This document shows positions 45,069 to 53,372 of a stretch of 64,000 nucleotides of DNA, piece after piece. The DNA comes from Spirochaetales bacterium. GTDB taxonomy: Bacteria; Spirochaetota; Spirochaetia; UBA9216. Positions within the stretch are counted from its first letter, which is position 1, and every line of letters starts with the position of its first letter. A model generated the notes under the pieces. That model ran no database searches. It was not told where the DNA came from and saw only the letters and a program-made list of their open reading frames with translations. The position numbers and the translations under genes were made by a program. The stretch covers positions 124,001 through 188,000 of the forward strand of contig JAEKNX010000007.1 of assembly GCA_016839055.1 (NCBI GenBank), in the 5' to 3' direction.

Positions 45069-46535
45069 ATGTTTACAGAAAGAAAGATCAGTAAAAAACT
45101 CATTATTATATTAACAGTTCTATTAACTTTCACAGTGTCCGGCAGCCTGTTCGCACAGCGAACCGGTTCAGTCGGCTCAGCCTCGGGCAGCACAGCCGGG
45201 CTCGCGGAAACTTATCAGATGACTTTCAGGGAAGTCGCGGCCTCGACTCTTCCGGTTGTAGTTGAAGTGAATGTAGTAAATATTGTCGAGACACAGTCTT
45301 TTCCAGATGCCTTCGAGTTCTTTTTCGGAAATAATCCTAATCAGCGGGAACAGGAGTCCAAACCCAGAGAGTTCAGGCAGCAGGGCCTCGGCTCAGGGGT
45401 AATTGTCCAGACTGAGAGTGACAATGTCTACATCCTGACCAATCATCATGTGGTTAACGGCGCGGATGAAATAAAGATCACTCTTACTGACGGCCGCGAA
45501 TATGAAGCAACTCTCGTCGGCTCCGACCCGAGACTCGACCTTGCCCTCGTTGTAATAAAGACAAAAGAGAATATACCCGTGGCCGTGCTAGGTGACTCGG
45601 ATGACCTGTTTGTCGGAGACTGGGTCTTCGCGGTTGGTAATCCAATGGGATTCGCGTCTACCTTTACAGCCGGGGTTGTAAGCGCCGTAGGCCGTGAGAC
45701 TGCAAATTTCTCAAATAACATAAGTTTTACAGATTATATCCAGACCGATGCTGCCATTAATCCAGGCAACTCAGGCGGAGCACTAGTGAATATCCGGGGA
45801 GAAGTAATAGGCATTAACTCCTGGATCGCAACACAGTCAGGCGGAAGCAATGGTCTGGGTTTTTCAATACCCATAAACAACGCAAAAAATGCCATCGCTG
45901 ATTTTATCAAATCAGGAAGTGTTGAATACGGATGGCTTGGCGTAAATGTCCGTGATATCTCAGATGAGAGCAAGGTGGCTATGAAGCTCGAAGGCGTCGA
46001 CGGGGCTTTTATTAATGACGTGTTCATCGCATCCCCGGCCGACAATGGCGGACTCATGGCAGGTGACTATATAACGAAGGTAGGAACTAAGGTGGTTAAG
46101 AACCGGAATGATCTGGTCAAGGTTATTGGAAACCTTTCACCTGATCTCTGGACCGCCTTTGAACTTTATCGTGACGGAGAGAAGCAGACTGTAAGTCTCA
46201 AGCTTGGACGTCGTGATGATAAGAAGAATATTGCCGAGGACGGCAGCATCGATGTATGGCCTGGAATGACCGTCGTCGAGGCTACTGATGAGGTGAGAGA
46301 GTCGCTGAACCTTGAAACCAACAAGGGCAATGTGATAGTCGCGAATGTGGTTAAAGGAAGTCCGGCGGAAGCATCAGGACTCAGACCCGGAGACATCGTC
46401 CTCAGGGTAGATAACAAGCGTATAAAGAGTATGGGCGACTTTTATATGAGGCTTAACTCCTCAGAGAGTAATGAGGTAATGATCCGTATTTACAGAGGAA
46501 CCCGGGAAGCCATCATCGGAATAGTAAAGGAATAA
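45069..46535 (+). CDS. HtrA/DegP-family periplasmic serine protease
   Basis: 488 residues: signal peptide ending near LFAQ (30), trypsin-like domain with His127 (TNHHVV), Asp157 (RLDLAL) and Ser235 (NPGNSGGAL), then two PDZ domains (about 275-370 and 385-485). It degrades or refolds damaged envelope proteins. The linker to PDZ2 is short, closer to DegQ than DegP. SD GAGGAG precedes the ATG. Its promoter carries a direct-repeat regulator site. Confidence 0.94.
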   Translation: MFTERKISKKLIIILTVLLTFTVSGSLFAQRTGSVGSASGSTAGLAETYQMTFREVAASTLPVVVEVNVVNIVETQSFPDAFEFFFGNNPNQREQESKPREFRQQGLGSGVIVQTESDNVYILTNHHVVNGADEIKITLTDGREYEATLVGSDPRLDLALVVIKTKENIPVAVLGDSDDLFVGDWVFAVGNPMGFASTFTAGVVSAVGRETANFSNNISFTDYIQTDAAINPGNSGGALVNIRGEVIGINSWIATQSGGSNGLGFSIPINNAKNAIADFIKSGSVEYGWLGVNVRDISDESKVAMKLEGVDGAFINDVFIASPADNGGLMAGDYITKVGTKVVKNRNDLVKVIGNLSPDLWTAFELYRDGEKQTVSLKLGRRDDKKNIAEDGSIDVWPGMTVVEATDEVRESLNLETNKGNVIVANVVKGSPAEASGLRPGDIVLRVDNKRIKSMGDFYMRLNSSESNEVMIRIYRGTREAIIGIVKE

Positions 46536-46622
46536 CAATTATCAAAATCCAGTTGAATCTGAGGTTAATAAATGAAGGTTAATAGAGAAAACGCAGGACA
46601 AGTGCAATTTCTATAAGATAGA

Positions 46623-46679
46623 GACCGTTCCAACCCCTCCATGCCGGTTAACTCCGGTGTGGAACGGTCAGATTTTTTT
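46623..46679 (+). terminator. Rho-independent terminator downstream of htrA
   Basis: A 10-bp perfect stem GACCGTTCCA/TGGAACGGTC (46623-46632, 46660-46669) encloses a 27-nt loop with its own CCGG pairing and is followed by seven T. It lies 88 bp past the stop. Confidence 0.85.
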
Positions 46680-46683
46680 CATG

Positions 46684-46711
46684 AAGCTTTAAAGCTTAAG
46701 CTTAAAAGCTT
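46684..46711. repeat. Cluster of four AAGCTT hexamers between two terminators
   Basis: AAGCTT occurs at 46684, 46692, 46698 and 46706 (steps of 8, 6 and 8), making a nearly self-complementary 28-bp block. No function is evident. With the two terminators it accounts for most of the 348-bp gap between htrA and the glutaredoxin gene; the remaining bases 46784-46883 show nothing recognisable. Confidence 0.5.
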
Positions 46712-46729
46712 AATTCTCCTTTTCAACTT

Positions 46730-46783
46730 GACCGGATTTTTGGACTGCGTTGCTGTTCCTTAAGTCCGGTCATTTTTTATTTT
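46730..46783 (+). terminator. Second terminator after htrA
   Basis: GACCGGA (46730-46736) pairs with TCCGGTC (46765-46771), and an ATTTTTTATTTT tract follows. A tandem backup to the first terminator. Confidence 0.7.
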
Positions 46784-46883
46784 GATCTGGGATAAGGACG
46801 GTGGAGGCTGTTCCATTGTGGGCAGAGCGGTAAATGCCGGCTGGAAATATTTAAATCAGTAATGCTTTTCTTTTGATAAACGT

Positions 46884-47204
46884 GTGAAAACAAGTTATAT
46901 TTATCGAATGATGGATACAAGTATTTTTACTAGATTTGAAGGTTCAAAAAGCGATAAAGACCTGGTGTTTCTCGGTCTTTCCACCTGTGGATTCTGCAAA
47001 AGAGCAAAGGCGTTTCTGGAAGAAGAAGACTACGCCTTCAGTTTTGTCGATATTGATAAACTGGATCGTGATGTCAGGATGAGTTTGAAAGATGATGTTA
47101 AAAAAAGGTTTACCCCTGATATTCTCTATCCTATGTTGATTATCGATGATGCTGATTTTTTGACGGGATTCAAGAAAGATCATTGGCTTGAGAAGTTAGG
47201 CTGA
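46884..47204 (+). CDS. Glutaredoxin-like thiol protein
   Basis: 106 residues from a GTG at 46884; an ATG at 46908 or 46911 would also serve, and no start has a convincing SD. The thioredoxin-fold N-terminal segment VFLGLSTCGFCKRAKAFLEE holds a CxxC active site (Cys35, Cys38). The TVP-type cis-proline segment is replaced by ILYPMLIIDD, keeping the proline. The next gene encodes a ferredoxin:thioredoxin-reductase-like protein 13 bp away, so it is very probably that enzyme's electron acceptor. Confidence 0.82.
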   Translation: MKTSYIYRMMDTSIFTRFEGSKSDKDLVFLGLSTCGFCKRAKAFLEEEDYAFSFVDIDKLDRDVRMSLKDDVKKRFTPDILYPMLIIDDADFLTGFKKDHWLEKLG

Positions 47205-47217
47205 ATCGGTAGAGATT

Positions 47218-47565
47218 GTGAGCGACAACAAATTCAGTCTTGAAAATGTAAAGAAATTCTCGGAGAATACCGCGTCCAGGAACCGTTGGCGGGTAAATCC
47301 GGATTCAGACTTCAGAGAGTCTGTAGAAGAAGGATTATTCGAGAATTATAAACAATATGGATATCTTGTCTGTCCCTGCAGGGAAGCCTGGGGAAGCAGG
47401 GAGAAGGACAGGGATATAATATGCCCCTGCGAATATTGTGCGGATGATATTATTGAGTTTGGGCATTGTTATTGTGCGCTCTATATGTCTGAAGCCTTTA
47501 TTGCCTCCGGGGAAGAGCCCGGCAGCATTCCCGAACGCAGAGATCAGAAGTTAATGCCTGACTAA
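47218..47565 (+). CDS. Ferredoxin:thioredoxin reductase catalytic-subunit-like protein
   Basis: 115 residues starting at GTG. Cysteines fall in the FTR beta-chain order: CPC (52, 54), CPC (69, 71) with an extra Cys74, and GHCYC (84, 86), where the usual CHC is CYC. In FTR these hold a 4Fe-4S cluster beside a redox disulfide and pass electrons from ferredoxin to a thioredoxin. The paired glutaredoxin-like gene upstream is the likely partner, and ferredoxin would come from pyruvate oxidation. No variable FTR alpha subunit is present, as usual outside phototrophs. Confidence 0.88.
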   Translation: MSDNKFSLENVKKFSENTASRNRWRVNPDSDFRESVEEGLFENYKQYGYLVCPCREAWGSREKDRDIICPCEYCADDIIEFGHCYCALYMSEAFIASGEEPGSIPERRDQKLMPD

Positions 47566-47592
47566 GGGATTAATTAATAGGAGATAAAAAAG

Positions 47593-48093
47593 ATGAAAAA
47601 AATAATATTGCTTAGTTTGTTATGTTTCTTTTTAGTGTTCAGTCTCGCGGCTGAAGAGAAAAGTGTTTATGATGAATTTGATCAAGCACTTGGCGGATAC
47701 TACGGCGATATCGGGGGATGGGGAATAAGTTACCAGCAGTGGTTCGGACCCGTCGGTTTTGAGACTGCCGCCGGCTTCGCCTATGATTCGCAATCTACAT
47801 TTGCATACGTAATAGGTGCGCAAATGCAGTTTATGCTGTATCAGGACTACTTTAGCGAATGGTTTTCCGGCAGCCTCTACTTCTTTACCGGAGGTCTGCA
47901 TGGCGGAACGGTGAGTGACACCGGTTATGAGCCTTCTCTGGGGTTTGGTTTAGGTATAGGTTTTGAACCTGTTTTCTTCGAACATTTCTCGACTCCAATA
48001 GAGTTCGGTTATGGCGGATCATGGACCCTGGACTCCATCATTCCTACTGCCGCTGGTGTCAGAGTTCAGGGCGGATTCAGGTACCGTTTTTAA
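47593..48093 (+). CDS. Small outer-membrane beta-barrel-like protein, copy 1
   Basis: 166 residues with a signal peptide (IILLSLLCFFLVFSLAAEE). The mature part is glycine/aromatic rich with alternating strands (GGWGISYQQWFGPVGFETAAGFAY) and ends GGFRYRF, the aromatic C-terminus typical of BamA-inserted barrels. Six to eight strands fit an OmpW/OmpA-sized barrel. The stop TAA shares a base with the ATG of the second copy. Preceded by AGGAGATAAAAAAG. Confidence 0.75.
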   Translation: MKKIILLSLLCFFLVFSLAAEEKSVYDEFDQALGGYYGDIGGWGISYQQWFGPVGFETAAGFAYDSQSTFAYVIGAQMQFMLYQDYFSEWFSGSLYFFTGGLHGGTVSDTGYEPSLGFGLGIGFEPVFFEHFSTPIEFGYGGSWTLDSIIPTAAGVRVQGGFRYRF

Positions 48094-48692
48094 TGAAAAG
48101 GATACTGCTACTCTTCACATTGATCATTGCCTCTCAGTTTGTTTTTGCTGAAGAGCAAAATGTTTATAACCGGTTTAGTAACGCCCTCGGCGGATTTACA
48201 GGAGAAACTAGCGGGACAGGGCTTAGTTATCAGCACTGGTTCGGTTCCGTCGGAGTACAAGCCGCCGCAGGATATTCATATTCCCCTGAAGGCATCAGTC
48301 CGGCCTGGGCTATGTATAACTCGACCACCGTCCTTTATGATCTGTTTCGGTATGATGTCGGCGTTGAAGTCTTGTTTATGCTGTATGAGAACAGTTATAG
48401 TCAGTGGTTCAGTGGAAATCTTTATCTTTTCGCCGGACTTGTACACACCGGAGCTCTCCGATACAGCGAAACATATACGGAGACAGGGACTGAACGGATT
48501 AAAACAGGTGAAACTGAACCTCTGTATTATCCCGGAATAGGTATCGGCGCCGGTGTAGGCTTTGAACCTGTTCTTTTCGAACATTTATCATTTCCATTGG
48601 AGTTCGGCTACGGCGGAAACTGGGAATTTGATTCTATTGTGCCCAAAACTGCTGGAATCAGGATTCAGGTCGGATTACGGTATCGTTATTAA
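48093..48692 (+). CDS. Small outer-membrane beta-barrel-like protein, copy 2
   Basis: 199 residues from ATG 48093 (TAATG overlap), chosen because it opens a clear signal peptide (ILLLFTLIIASQFVFAEE). It is paralogous to copy 1: YNRFSNALGGFTGETSG, LSYQHWFGSVGVQAAAGYSY, the FEPVLFEHLSFPLEFGYGG block and the ending GLRYRY all align. It has longer strand-connecting loops (about residues 60-90 and 120-150). A tandem duplication that diverged mostly in loops. It converges on the Gx transporter gene with a 4-bp overlap. Confidence 0.75.
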   Translation: MKRILLLFTLIIASQFVFAEEQNVYNRFSNALGGFTGETSGTGLSYQHWFGSVGVQAAAGYSYSPEGISPAWAMYNSTTVLYDLFRYDVGVEVLFMLYENSYSQWFSGNLYLFAGLVHTGALRYSETYTETGTERIKTGETEPLYYPGIGIGAGVGFEPVLFEHLSFPLEFGYGGNWEFDSIVPKTAGIRIQVGLRYRY

Positions 48693-49834
48693 AGTATTAT
48701 TCCTGCGATAAGCAGTCCCCAGGCTGCGAGCATCGGAAGAAGCGCTGTGATATATTTGCGGACCTGGAACCTGCCTTCGGCGGATTCAAGGTCCGTTTCT
48801 GTATATGAGCTGTCTTCTTCCGACAGAGAAAAAAGCTTTTCATCGAGCTTTGCTATGAGATTTTTACGTCCTAGTTTTTCTCCCTCGGTAATCTTTTCAA
48901 AATAATAAAACACTAGCGAGATGAGGCTTCCCAGCCGTCCGGGGAAGGATAGTCCCTTCCGAATGGATGATCTCGAGATATAAATCAGCCCAATAATGAG
49001 TGCTGCCTTGCTTATTCCCGCCTCTAATGCTCCTTGAGTAATCTTTAAACTGCCTATCTCAGCAAGCACCCGCCCGAAGGGGGTCAGGAGGTTTGCCGCA
49101 GTAATACCTGCAGCCATCAGGAGGTTTGGGAGCAGTTTGAACTTTTTACCTCGAGCAGAGGCAAGAATAATGAAAAATATGGTTAAGGCACTTTTAAGAA
49201 TGATATCAGGCTGAAAGATAAAAGCCGGAATCGTAATAATTCCGCAGATAAAAAGGAAGCGGCTGTAGGGATCACTCCTTCCTGATGCAGTTGAAGCCTT
49301 GTCAGGTCCGGCATTTCCGGCCAAGCTTGCTGCAACCCAGGCTGACTGCTTTATGAAGCTTCTGGTAAACAGACCGAGAATCAGCGCGCTTACGAGTCCT
49401 ATAGTCAGAAAGGGCGGAGCAATTAGAATTGCCGCCTCTCCGAAGATGAACTGCCGGGCCAGGGCAATTTGAATGATGTTCGACGCCATTGCTCCGGCTA
49501 TGCTTACGCCGACAAGCGATACCTTCTTGCCAAGTAGATGAAAGACGGCGAGCATCATCAGGCTGCTCGATAGAGAGCCCGCGGCGGAAAAGACAAAGAT
49601 GTAGGAAAACAGAGTTCCGTTTACAAGGCCCTGACCGAGAATCTTCAGAACCGAGAGCAGGAGTGTTCCCCTGACAGGGAAGATTATTAGGGAGATCAGG
49701 ATGGGGACATTCGCCAGTCCTATCCTCATGAAGGGCAGAGGTTTGGGAATGAGGTATTCAATAACCGACAGAAACATACAGAAGGCTGCGAGAATTGCGG
49801 TGTCAGTAGCTGAGAATGTCGATTTCTTCATCAT
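48689..49834 (-). CDS. Gx transporter family membrane protein
   Basis: 381 residues. The N-terminal half (about 10-170) is the Gx-transporter domain with about six helices (AFCMFLSVIEYLIPKPLPFMRIGLANVPILI, GTLLLSVLKILGQGLVNGTLF, AGAMASNIIQIALARQFIFG); the C-terminal half has further helices and a soluble loop. ATG 49834 is chosen because GGAGG lies 5 nt before it; it overlaps the NusG-II gene by 32 nt. The pair occurs widely with ApbE and is thought to serve a substrate-uptake or flavinylated redox system; substrate unproven. Confidence 0.8.
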   Translation of the reverse strand: MMKKSTFSATDTAILAAFCMFLSVIEYLIPKPLPFMRIGLANVPILISLIIFPVRGTLLLSVLKILGQGLVNGTLFSYIFVFSAAGSLSSSLMMLAVFHLLGKKVSLVGVSIAGAMASNIIQIALARQFIFGEAAILIAPPFLTIGLVSALILGLFTRSFIKQSAWVAASLAGNAGPDKASTASGRSDPYSRFLFICGIITIPAFIFQPDIILKSALTIFFIILASARGKKFKLLPNLLMAAGITAANLLTPFGRVLAEIGSLKITQGALEAGISKAALIIGLIYISRSSIRKGLSFPGRLGSLISLVFYYFEKITEGEKLGRKNLIAKLDEKLFSLSEEDSSYTETDLESAEGRFQVRKYITALLPMLAAWGLLIAGIIL

Positions 49835-50180
49835 CTTCGCCTCCTTCAATAGAAAGAAAAACCCTGTTAGGCAGGCAGGCCGCCCACTGTCCGGGCTCTG
49901 ATATTCCCCCCATCAGTACGCAGAGCTGATCCTCACATGGGGAGGATGAGATATATGCTGTCCCGTCCTTGATAATGATGTGGGAAGATCCTATAGGACC
50001 CTCTACCTCAACTTCCATGTCTTCTTCGAGAGGATAGATATATACGTAGTCGGCTGTATCTACCTTGAGAACCGGAGCTCCGGGCTCGGCGGTATAAATA
50101 CGTACCGACAGGAAGATAATGGCTGCGGCTGATAACGCAATAATAATATAGTCAAAAATTTTCAAGTCGGCTTTAATCAT
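49803..50180 (-). CDS. NusG domain II-containing membrane-anchored protein
   Basis: 125 residues: one N-terminal transmembrane helix (FDYIIIALSAAAIIFLSVRIY) and an extracytoplasmic NusG-II domain with IIKDGTAYISSSPCEDQLCVLMG and QWAACLPNRVFLSI. Three Cys are grouped as CxxxxC...C. Such proteins neighbour Gx transporters and electron-transfer genes. No SD precedes the ATG; TATATT lies 9 nt before it. Confidence 0.85.
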   Translation of the reverse strand: MIKADLKIFDYIIIALSAAAIIFLSVRIYTAEPGAPVLKVDTADYVYIYPLEEDMEVEVEGPIGSSHIIIKDGTAYISSSPCEDQLCVLMGGISEPGQWAACLPNRVFLSIEGGEDDEEIDILSY

Positions 50181-50231
50181 CGGATTTTTAATATATAATG
50201 ATAACAGGCGAAAGGTAAATAGGTAGAATGA

Positions 50232-50999
50232 ATGAATGAGAACAGGCTTGAAATAATTAACTGCAGCGGCGGATACGAATCAGGGATGGTTTTCCATAAT
50301 CTGAGCCTAGGATTCAGTCCCGGTGAAACGGTTACTATCCTGGGGCCGTCGGGCTGCGGAAAATCAACCCTGCTGAAGACGGCCGCCGGTTTACTTCCTC
50401 CTGTCTCCGGTACTGTAAACCTTGACGGCCTGCCGCTCAGGAAGGCCGATAGGCGGGTAGGCCTAATTCTGCAGAATTACGGACTTTTCCCTTGGATGAC
50501 GGTTATAGAGAACGTCTCCCTCGGCCTTAGAATTCAGGGTGCTTATAAGAGCCGCGAATCATCTGAAGCTTCTTCTATCGCCGTCCTCAATATAATTGGG
50601 GACCTCGGCCTGGCCGGACTTGAGAATAAGTATCCCGGCGAGCTCAGCGGCGGCCAGCAGCAAAGGGTTGCCATTGGCCGGACCCTTGTGATGAGACCGG
50701 AGGTTCTTCTGATGGATGAGCCTTTTTCCGCTCTCGATGCTATTACGAGGGAAAAGCTTCAGGAACTACTGCTTCAGCTGCTCGAAGGCCGGAGGATGAT
50801 TACCCTCCTTGTCACCCACAGTGTCGAGGAGGCGGTATTTATCGGGCGCCGGGTAATTCTGATGGGCAGGGACAGCCGGTCGGTTATAATAGGCGAGTTT
50901 GATAATCCTGCGGCCGGAAGCTCCGATTATCGCGGGGATCCCGGCTACTTCAGCCTCTGCCGGGACGTTCGAGCAGAATTAAAGGTTATAGATGGCTGA
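50232..50999 (+). CDS. ABC importer ATPase, nitrate/sulfonate/pyrimidine-precursor type
   Basis: 255 residues with Walker [11 protein letters not shown]-loop [14 protein letters not shown], signature LSGGQQQR, Walker [13 protein letters not shown] and the H-loop VTHSVEEAV. The [14 protein letters not shown] and FPWMTV features fit the TauB/SsuB/ThiY-associated group. It overlaps the first permease gene by 8 nt. A TATAAT at 50194-50199 may be its -10 box. Confidence 0.92.
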   Translation: MNENRLEIINCSGGYESGMVFHNLSLGFSPGETVTILGPSGCGKSTLLKTAAGLLPPVSGTVNLDGLPLRKADRRVGLILQNYGLFPWMTVIENVSLGLRIQGAYKSRESSEASSIAVLNIIGDLGLAGLENKYPGELSGGQQQRVAIGRTLVMRPEVLLMDEPFSALDAITREKLQELLLQLLEGRRMITLLVTHSVEEAVFIGRRVILMGRDSRSVIIGEFDNPAAGSSDYRGDPGYFSLCRDVRAELKVIDG

Positions 51000-51618
51000 G
51001 ATGCTGGTGCACCTGTTGTCGACCCTCATGAGGCTTTCGGTTTCAATGCTGATTGCCTTCGCCGCGGCCCTTCCTCCGGCTGTACTTCTTGGAAGACACC
51101 GGGAGCTTTCGAGGCTCTTTGATCCCCTTATTGAGCTGCTGTATTCGGTGCCGAAGATCTCCTTATTCCCGCTAATTGTTGTTCTCGTCGGTCTTAATGA
51201 CAAGGCCCGGATATTAACCGCCTCGCTTGTCGTTTTTTTTCAGGTTTTAATAACCATCCGTGATGCTGCCTCGGTGATTCCCGAGGAGTACATCCTGTCA
51301 ATCGAGACCCTCGGCGCCGGCAGGTTTGATAAAATTCGCTGGGTTTATCTCCCGTCGCTTCTGCCGTCTATTTTTACCTCCCTCCGGATAGGAACGGCCG
51401 CGGCCTTCGCGGTTCTCTTTTTTACTGAAGCATCGGTTACAAAGGGATTCGGAATGGGCAGACTTGTTATTGAGAAGTGGTCGGAGCTAGATTATAAGGC
51501 AATGGGAGGGGCTGCTCTTGTGACGGCTTTTACAGGACTGCTGATTTTCCTGCTTATCGACCGGCTCGAGAAACGCTTCCTGAAGGGCTGCGCCACCGGC
51601 AGAGATTCATTTCAGTAA
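50992..51618 (+). CDS. ABC importer permease A
   Basis: 208 residues, about five transmembrane helices, with the cytoplasmic coupling EAA loop [28 protein letters not shown]. Shorter at the N-terminus than most TauC/SsuC proteins (about 250). Co-transcribed with the ATPase. Its last 65 bp overlap, tail to tail, the end of permease B on the opposite strand. Confidence 0.88.
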   Translation: MAEMLVHLLSTLMRLSVSMLIAFAAALPPAVLLGRHRELSRLFDPLIELLYSVPKISLFPLIVVLVGLNDKARILTASLVVFFQVLITIRDAASVIPEEYILSIETLGAGRFDKIRWVYLPSLLPSIFTSLRIGTAAAFAVLFFTEASVTKGFGMGRLVIEKWSELDYKAMGGAALVTAFTGLLIFLLIDRLEKRFLKGCATGRDSFQ

Positions 51619-52360
51619 AATTCAGCAGCCTGTAAAGTGACAGCATTATTAAACTTAAGGTCAGAATGCCGGAGTAGAGATCTGTGAAATTAATTCTTGT
51701 TCTTGCGTCCATTACATAGAACCCCATTCCATATTCAGTTCCGAAATATTCAGCGAAAAACAAGACGGCAGCGGCTATGCCCATGCTGACCCGAAGGGTT
51801 GAAAAGAGTCCCGGCATTGCGGCAGGCAGGGTAACGTAGCGGACAGCCGCCGCCCGGCCGCTTCCGAGAGTGCTCAGCGATGTGTAGTATTCCCGCGGGA
51901 CTGCCTTGACCGAGTCCCTCGTGCTGAGGATTATCTGGAAGACGAGCGACAGCGTCACAAGCAGGATCTTCGAAAACTCGCCTATTCCTGATATTAAAAC
52001 AATTACCGGAATAAAAAGCGTCTTCGGCACCGGATGGATAAGGTAGGAGGGGATACTGATGAGTCTTCCTCTTCGGGGATGTAATCCCGCAATTATTCCG
52101 AGCGGCAGGCCTATTGCGGCTGATAGCGTCAGCCCGGCTGTCATCCGCATCAGGCTGTAGATTAGATGTTTAAACAGCCCGGCGGAAGTAAACAGATTTA
52201 TTACTACATCGGTGAAAGTCGGCAGCAGCGGAGAGTCCAGAAGCATTGCCGCCGCCTGCCAGATTCCAAAGAATCCGGCAATTATCAGGGCAGGCAAGAT
52301 GAGTCGACCAGTTCCTTGTAGGAGAACTCTTTTTCTATCAGCCCTCTGCCGTATAGCCAT
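51554..52360 (-). CDS. ABC importer permease B
   Basis: 268 residues, six helices and an EAA loop (REYYTSLSTLGSGRAAAVRYVTLPAAMPG). Homologous to permease A but distinct, so the two may pair as a heterodimer. The ATG at 52360 lies 76 bp inside the upstream binding-protein gene and has no clear SD; a TTG near 52294 is an alternative, so the true N-terminus is uncertain. Confidence 0.85.
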   Translation of the reverse strand: MAIRQRADRKRVLLQGTGRLILPALIIAGFFGIWQAAAMLLDSPLLPTFTDVVINLFTSAGLFKHLIYSLMRMTAGLTLSAAIGLPLGIIAGLHPRRGRLISIPSYLIHPVPKTLFIPVIVLISGIGEFSKILLVTLSLVFQIILSTRDSVKAVPREYYTSLSTLGSGRAAAVRYVTLPAAMPGLFSTLRVSMGIAAAVLFFAEYFGTEYGMGFYVMDARTRINFTDLYSGILTLSLIMLSLYRLLNFTEMNLCRWRSPSGSVSRAGR

Positions 52361-53232
52361 GAGACTACTTCGGCCGCTTCTTCTGCCGGCGGCGCCTGTG
52401 CCTTTGTGTAGGCGGGAAGTTCCATCACGTCCCTGGCTGCCGGCGGAAATCCCATTGCCTCGATTATGCCGTCGATGTAGTCCTCCCTGTCGCGCTCTGC
52501 AAGGTATTCAACCGCGCGGTTGTAGGCCCGGTACATTGCCGTTACCGCGTCCCTATTTTCAGCCATGAAGTCCTGTCCGATTAGAACGATGCCGGGATTA
52601 ATGCCAAGTTTGTCGGTTGAAATAAGTACGCTGCAGCCTGCGGTTACCGAAATTGTAGCGAGGGGCTCGGCAAGGGTTGCTCCGTCAATTTTTCCGCTCT
52701 GAAGCATCTCGAGTCTTAAGGGGATCTGGGGGATAATCTCCTTTCTTATATCGGCATCCGTCAGCCCGGCTGTACGGAGCATCTTGTCGGTTGCGTATTC
52801 AATTATCGTATTCTTAGATATCCCGAGCCTCATCCCTTTTAGGGCCACAATAGTATCCGCAGGTGATCCGGGGGCGGTAAGCAGCTTGTATGAACCATTT
52901 GTCTGAGAAACGGCCCTGACTTTGAGACCGCCGTTAATCGAGAGGGCGGCGGACAGTAGATCAGAAATTACTGCATCGGTTTCTCCGGCTTGAAAAGCGG
53001 TGTCTCTGTCTACTGGGTTTTTGAACTGCTGAAGGGTCACCGAAATACCTTCATCTTCGAAATACCCTTTTAGATCGGCGATTACAAAGGGTATTGAGTC
53101 TACATCCGGCAGGAGCCCGATTGAAATTTCCGGGGCGGCTGATGGGAGGGGTTCCTGTGTTCCGCCTGCAAAAGCGGCGGATGTGAGGAGTATAAGCCCG
53201 AGCAGGGCAGCTATAATTTTTGTTGTTTTCAT
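52285..53232 (-). CDS. ABC importer substrate-binding protein (NMT1/SsuA-like)
   Basis: 315 residues with a Sec or lipoprotein-type signal (GLILLTSAAFAGG, no lipobox Cys). The two-lobe periplasmic fold shows SIGLLPDVDSIPFVIADLKGYFEDEGI and TDAVISDLLSAALSING, as in nitrate, alkanesulfonate and thiamine-precursor binding proteins. Ligand cannot be deduced. ATG follows GAGG at 5-nt spacing. With permease B it forms the minus-strand half of a transporter whose ATPase and permease A are on the plus strand. Confidence 0.88.
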   Translation of the reverse strand: MKTTKIIAALLGLILLTSAAFAGGTQEPLPSAAPEISIGLLPDVDSIPFVIADLKGYFEDEGISVTLQQFKNPVDRDTAFQAGETDAVISDLLSAALSINGGLKVRAVSQTNGSYKLLTAPGSPADTIVALKGMRLGISKNTIIEYATDKMLRTAGLTDADIRKEIIPQIPLRLEMLQSGKIDGATLAEPLATISVTAGCSVLISTDKLGINPGIVLIGQDFMAENRDAVTAMYRAYNRAVEYLAERDREDYIDGIIEAMGFPPAARDVMELPAYTKAQAPPAEEAAEVVSWLYGRGLIEKEFSYKELVDSSCLP

Positions 53233-53258
53233 GTATACCTCATAAGATTTGTAGGATT

Positions 53259-53287
53259 ATTTTATATACAATAGGTAATTTGAACAA
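53259..53287 (-). promoter_or_regulatory. Promoter of the substrate-binding protein operon
   Basis: TTGTTC (53282-53287), 17 bp, TAAAAT (53259-53264) on the minus strand, 26 nt before the ATG. Divergent from the marR promoter. Confidence 0.55.
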
Positions 53288-53333
53288 GAGTCAGGTTTAT
53301 TCGGCTGTAATTCAAGTGAGCTTCTGTTGCCGC

Positions 53334-53362
53334 TTGACTATCGGTATATTGTTAGATAGTCT
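53334..53362 (+). promoter_or_regulatory. marR promoter overlapped by its operator
   Basis: TTGACT (53334-53339), 17 bp, TAGTCT (53357-53362); the -10 box lies inside the 20-bp repeat at 53352-53371. ATG 53373 is 10 nt further with no SD, so the transcript would have a leader of only a few nt or none. Confidence 0.55.
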
Positions 53363-53371
53363 AAGTATTAG
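53352..53371. promoter_or_regulatory. MarR operator, copy 1
   Basis: TTAGATAGTCTAAGTATTAG combines TTAGA-N3-TCTAA with an overlapping CTAA-N3-TTAG. It ends 1 nt before the marR ATG and covers the -10 box, as expected for autorepression. 19 of 20 bases recur at 53818-53837. Confidence 0.75.
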
Positions 53372-53372
53372 T

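Noticed and set aside
46684..46711. AAGCTT cluster as a CRISPR-like or iteron array
   Set aside because: Units are 6 bp with 0-2 bp between them and no spacers; it lies between two terminators and is probably neutral.
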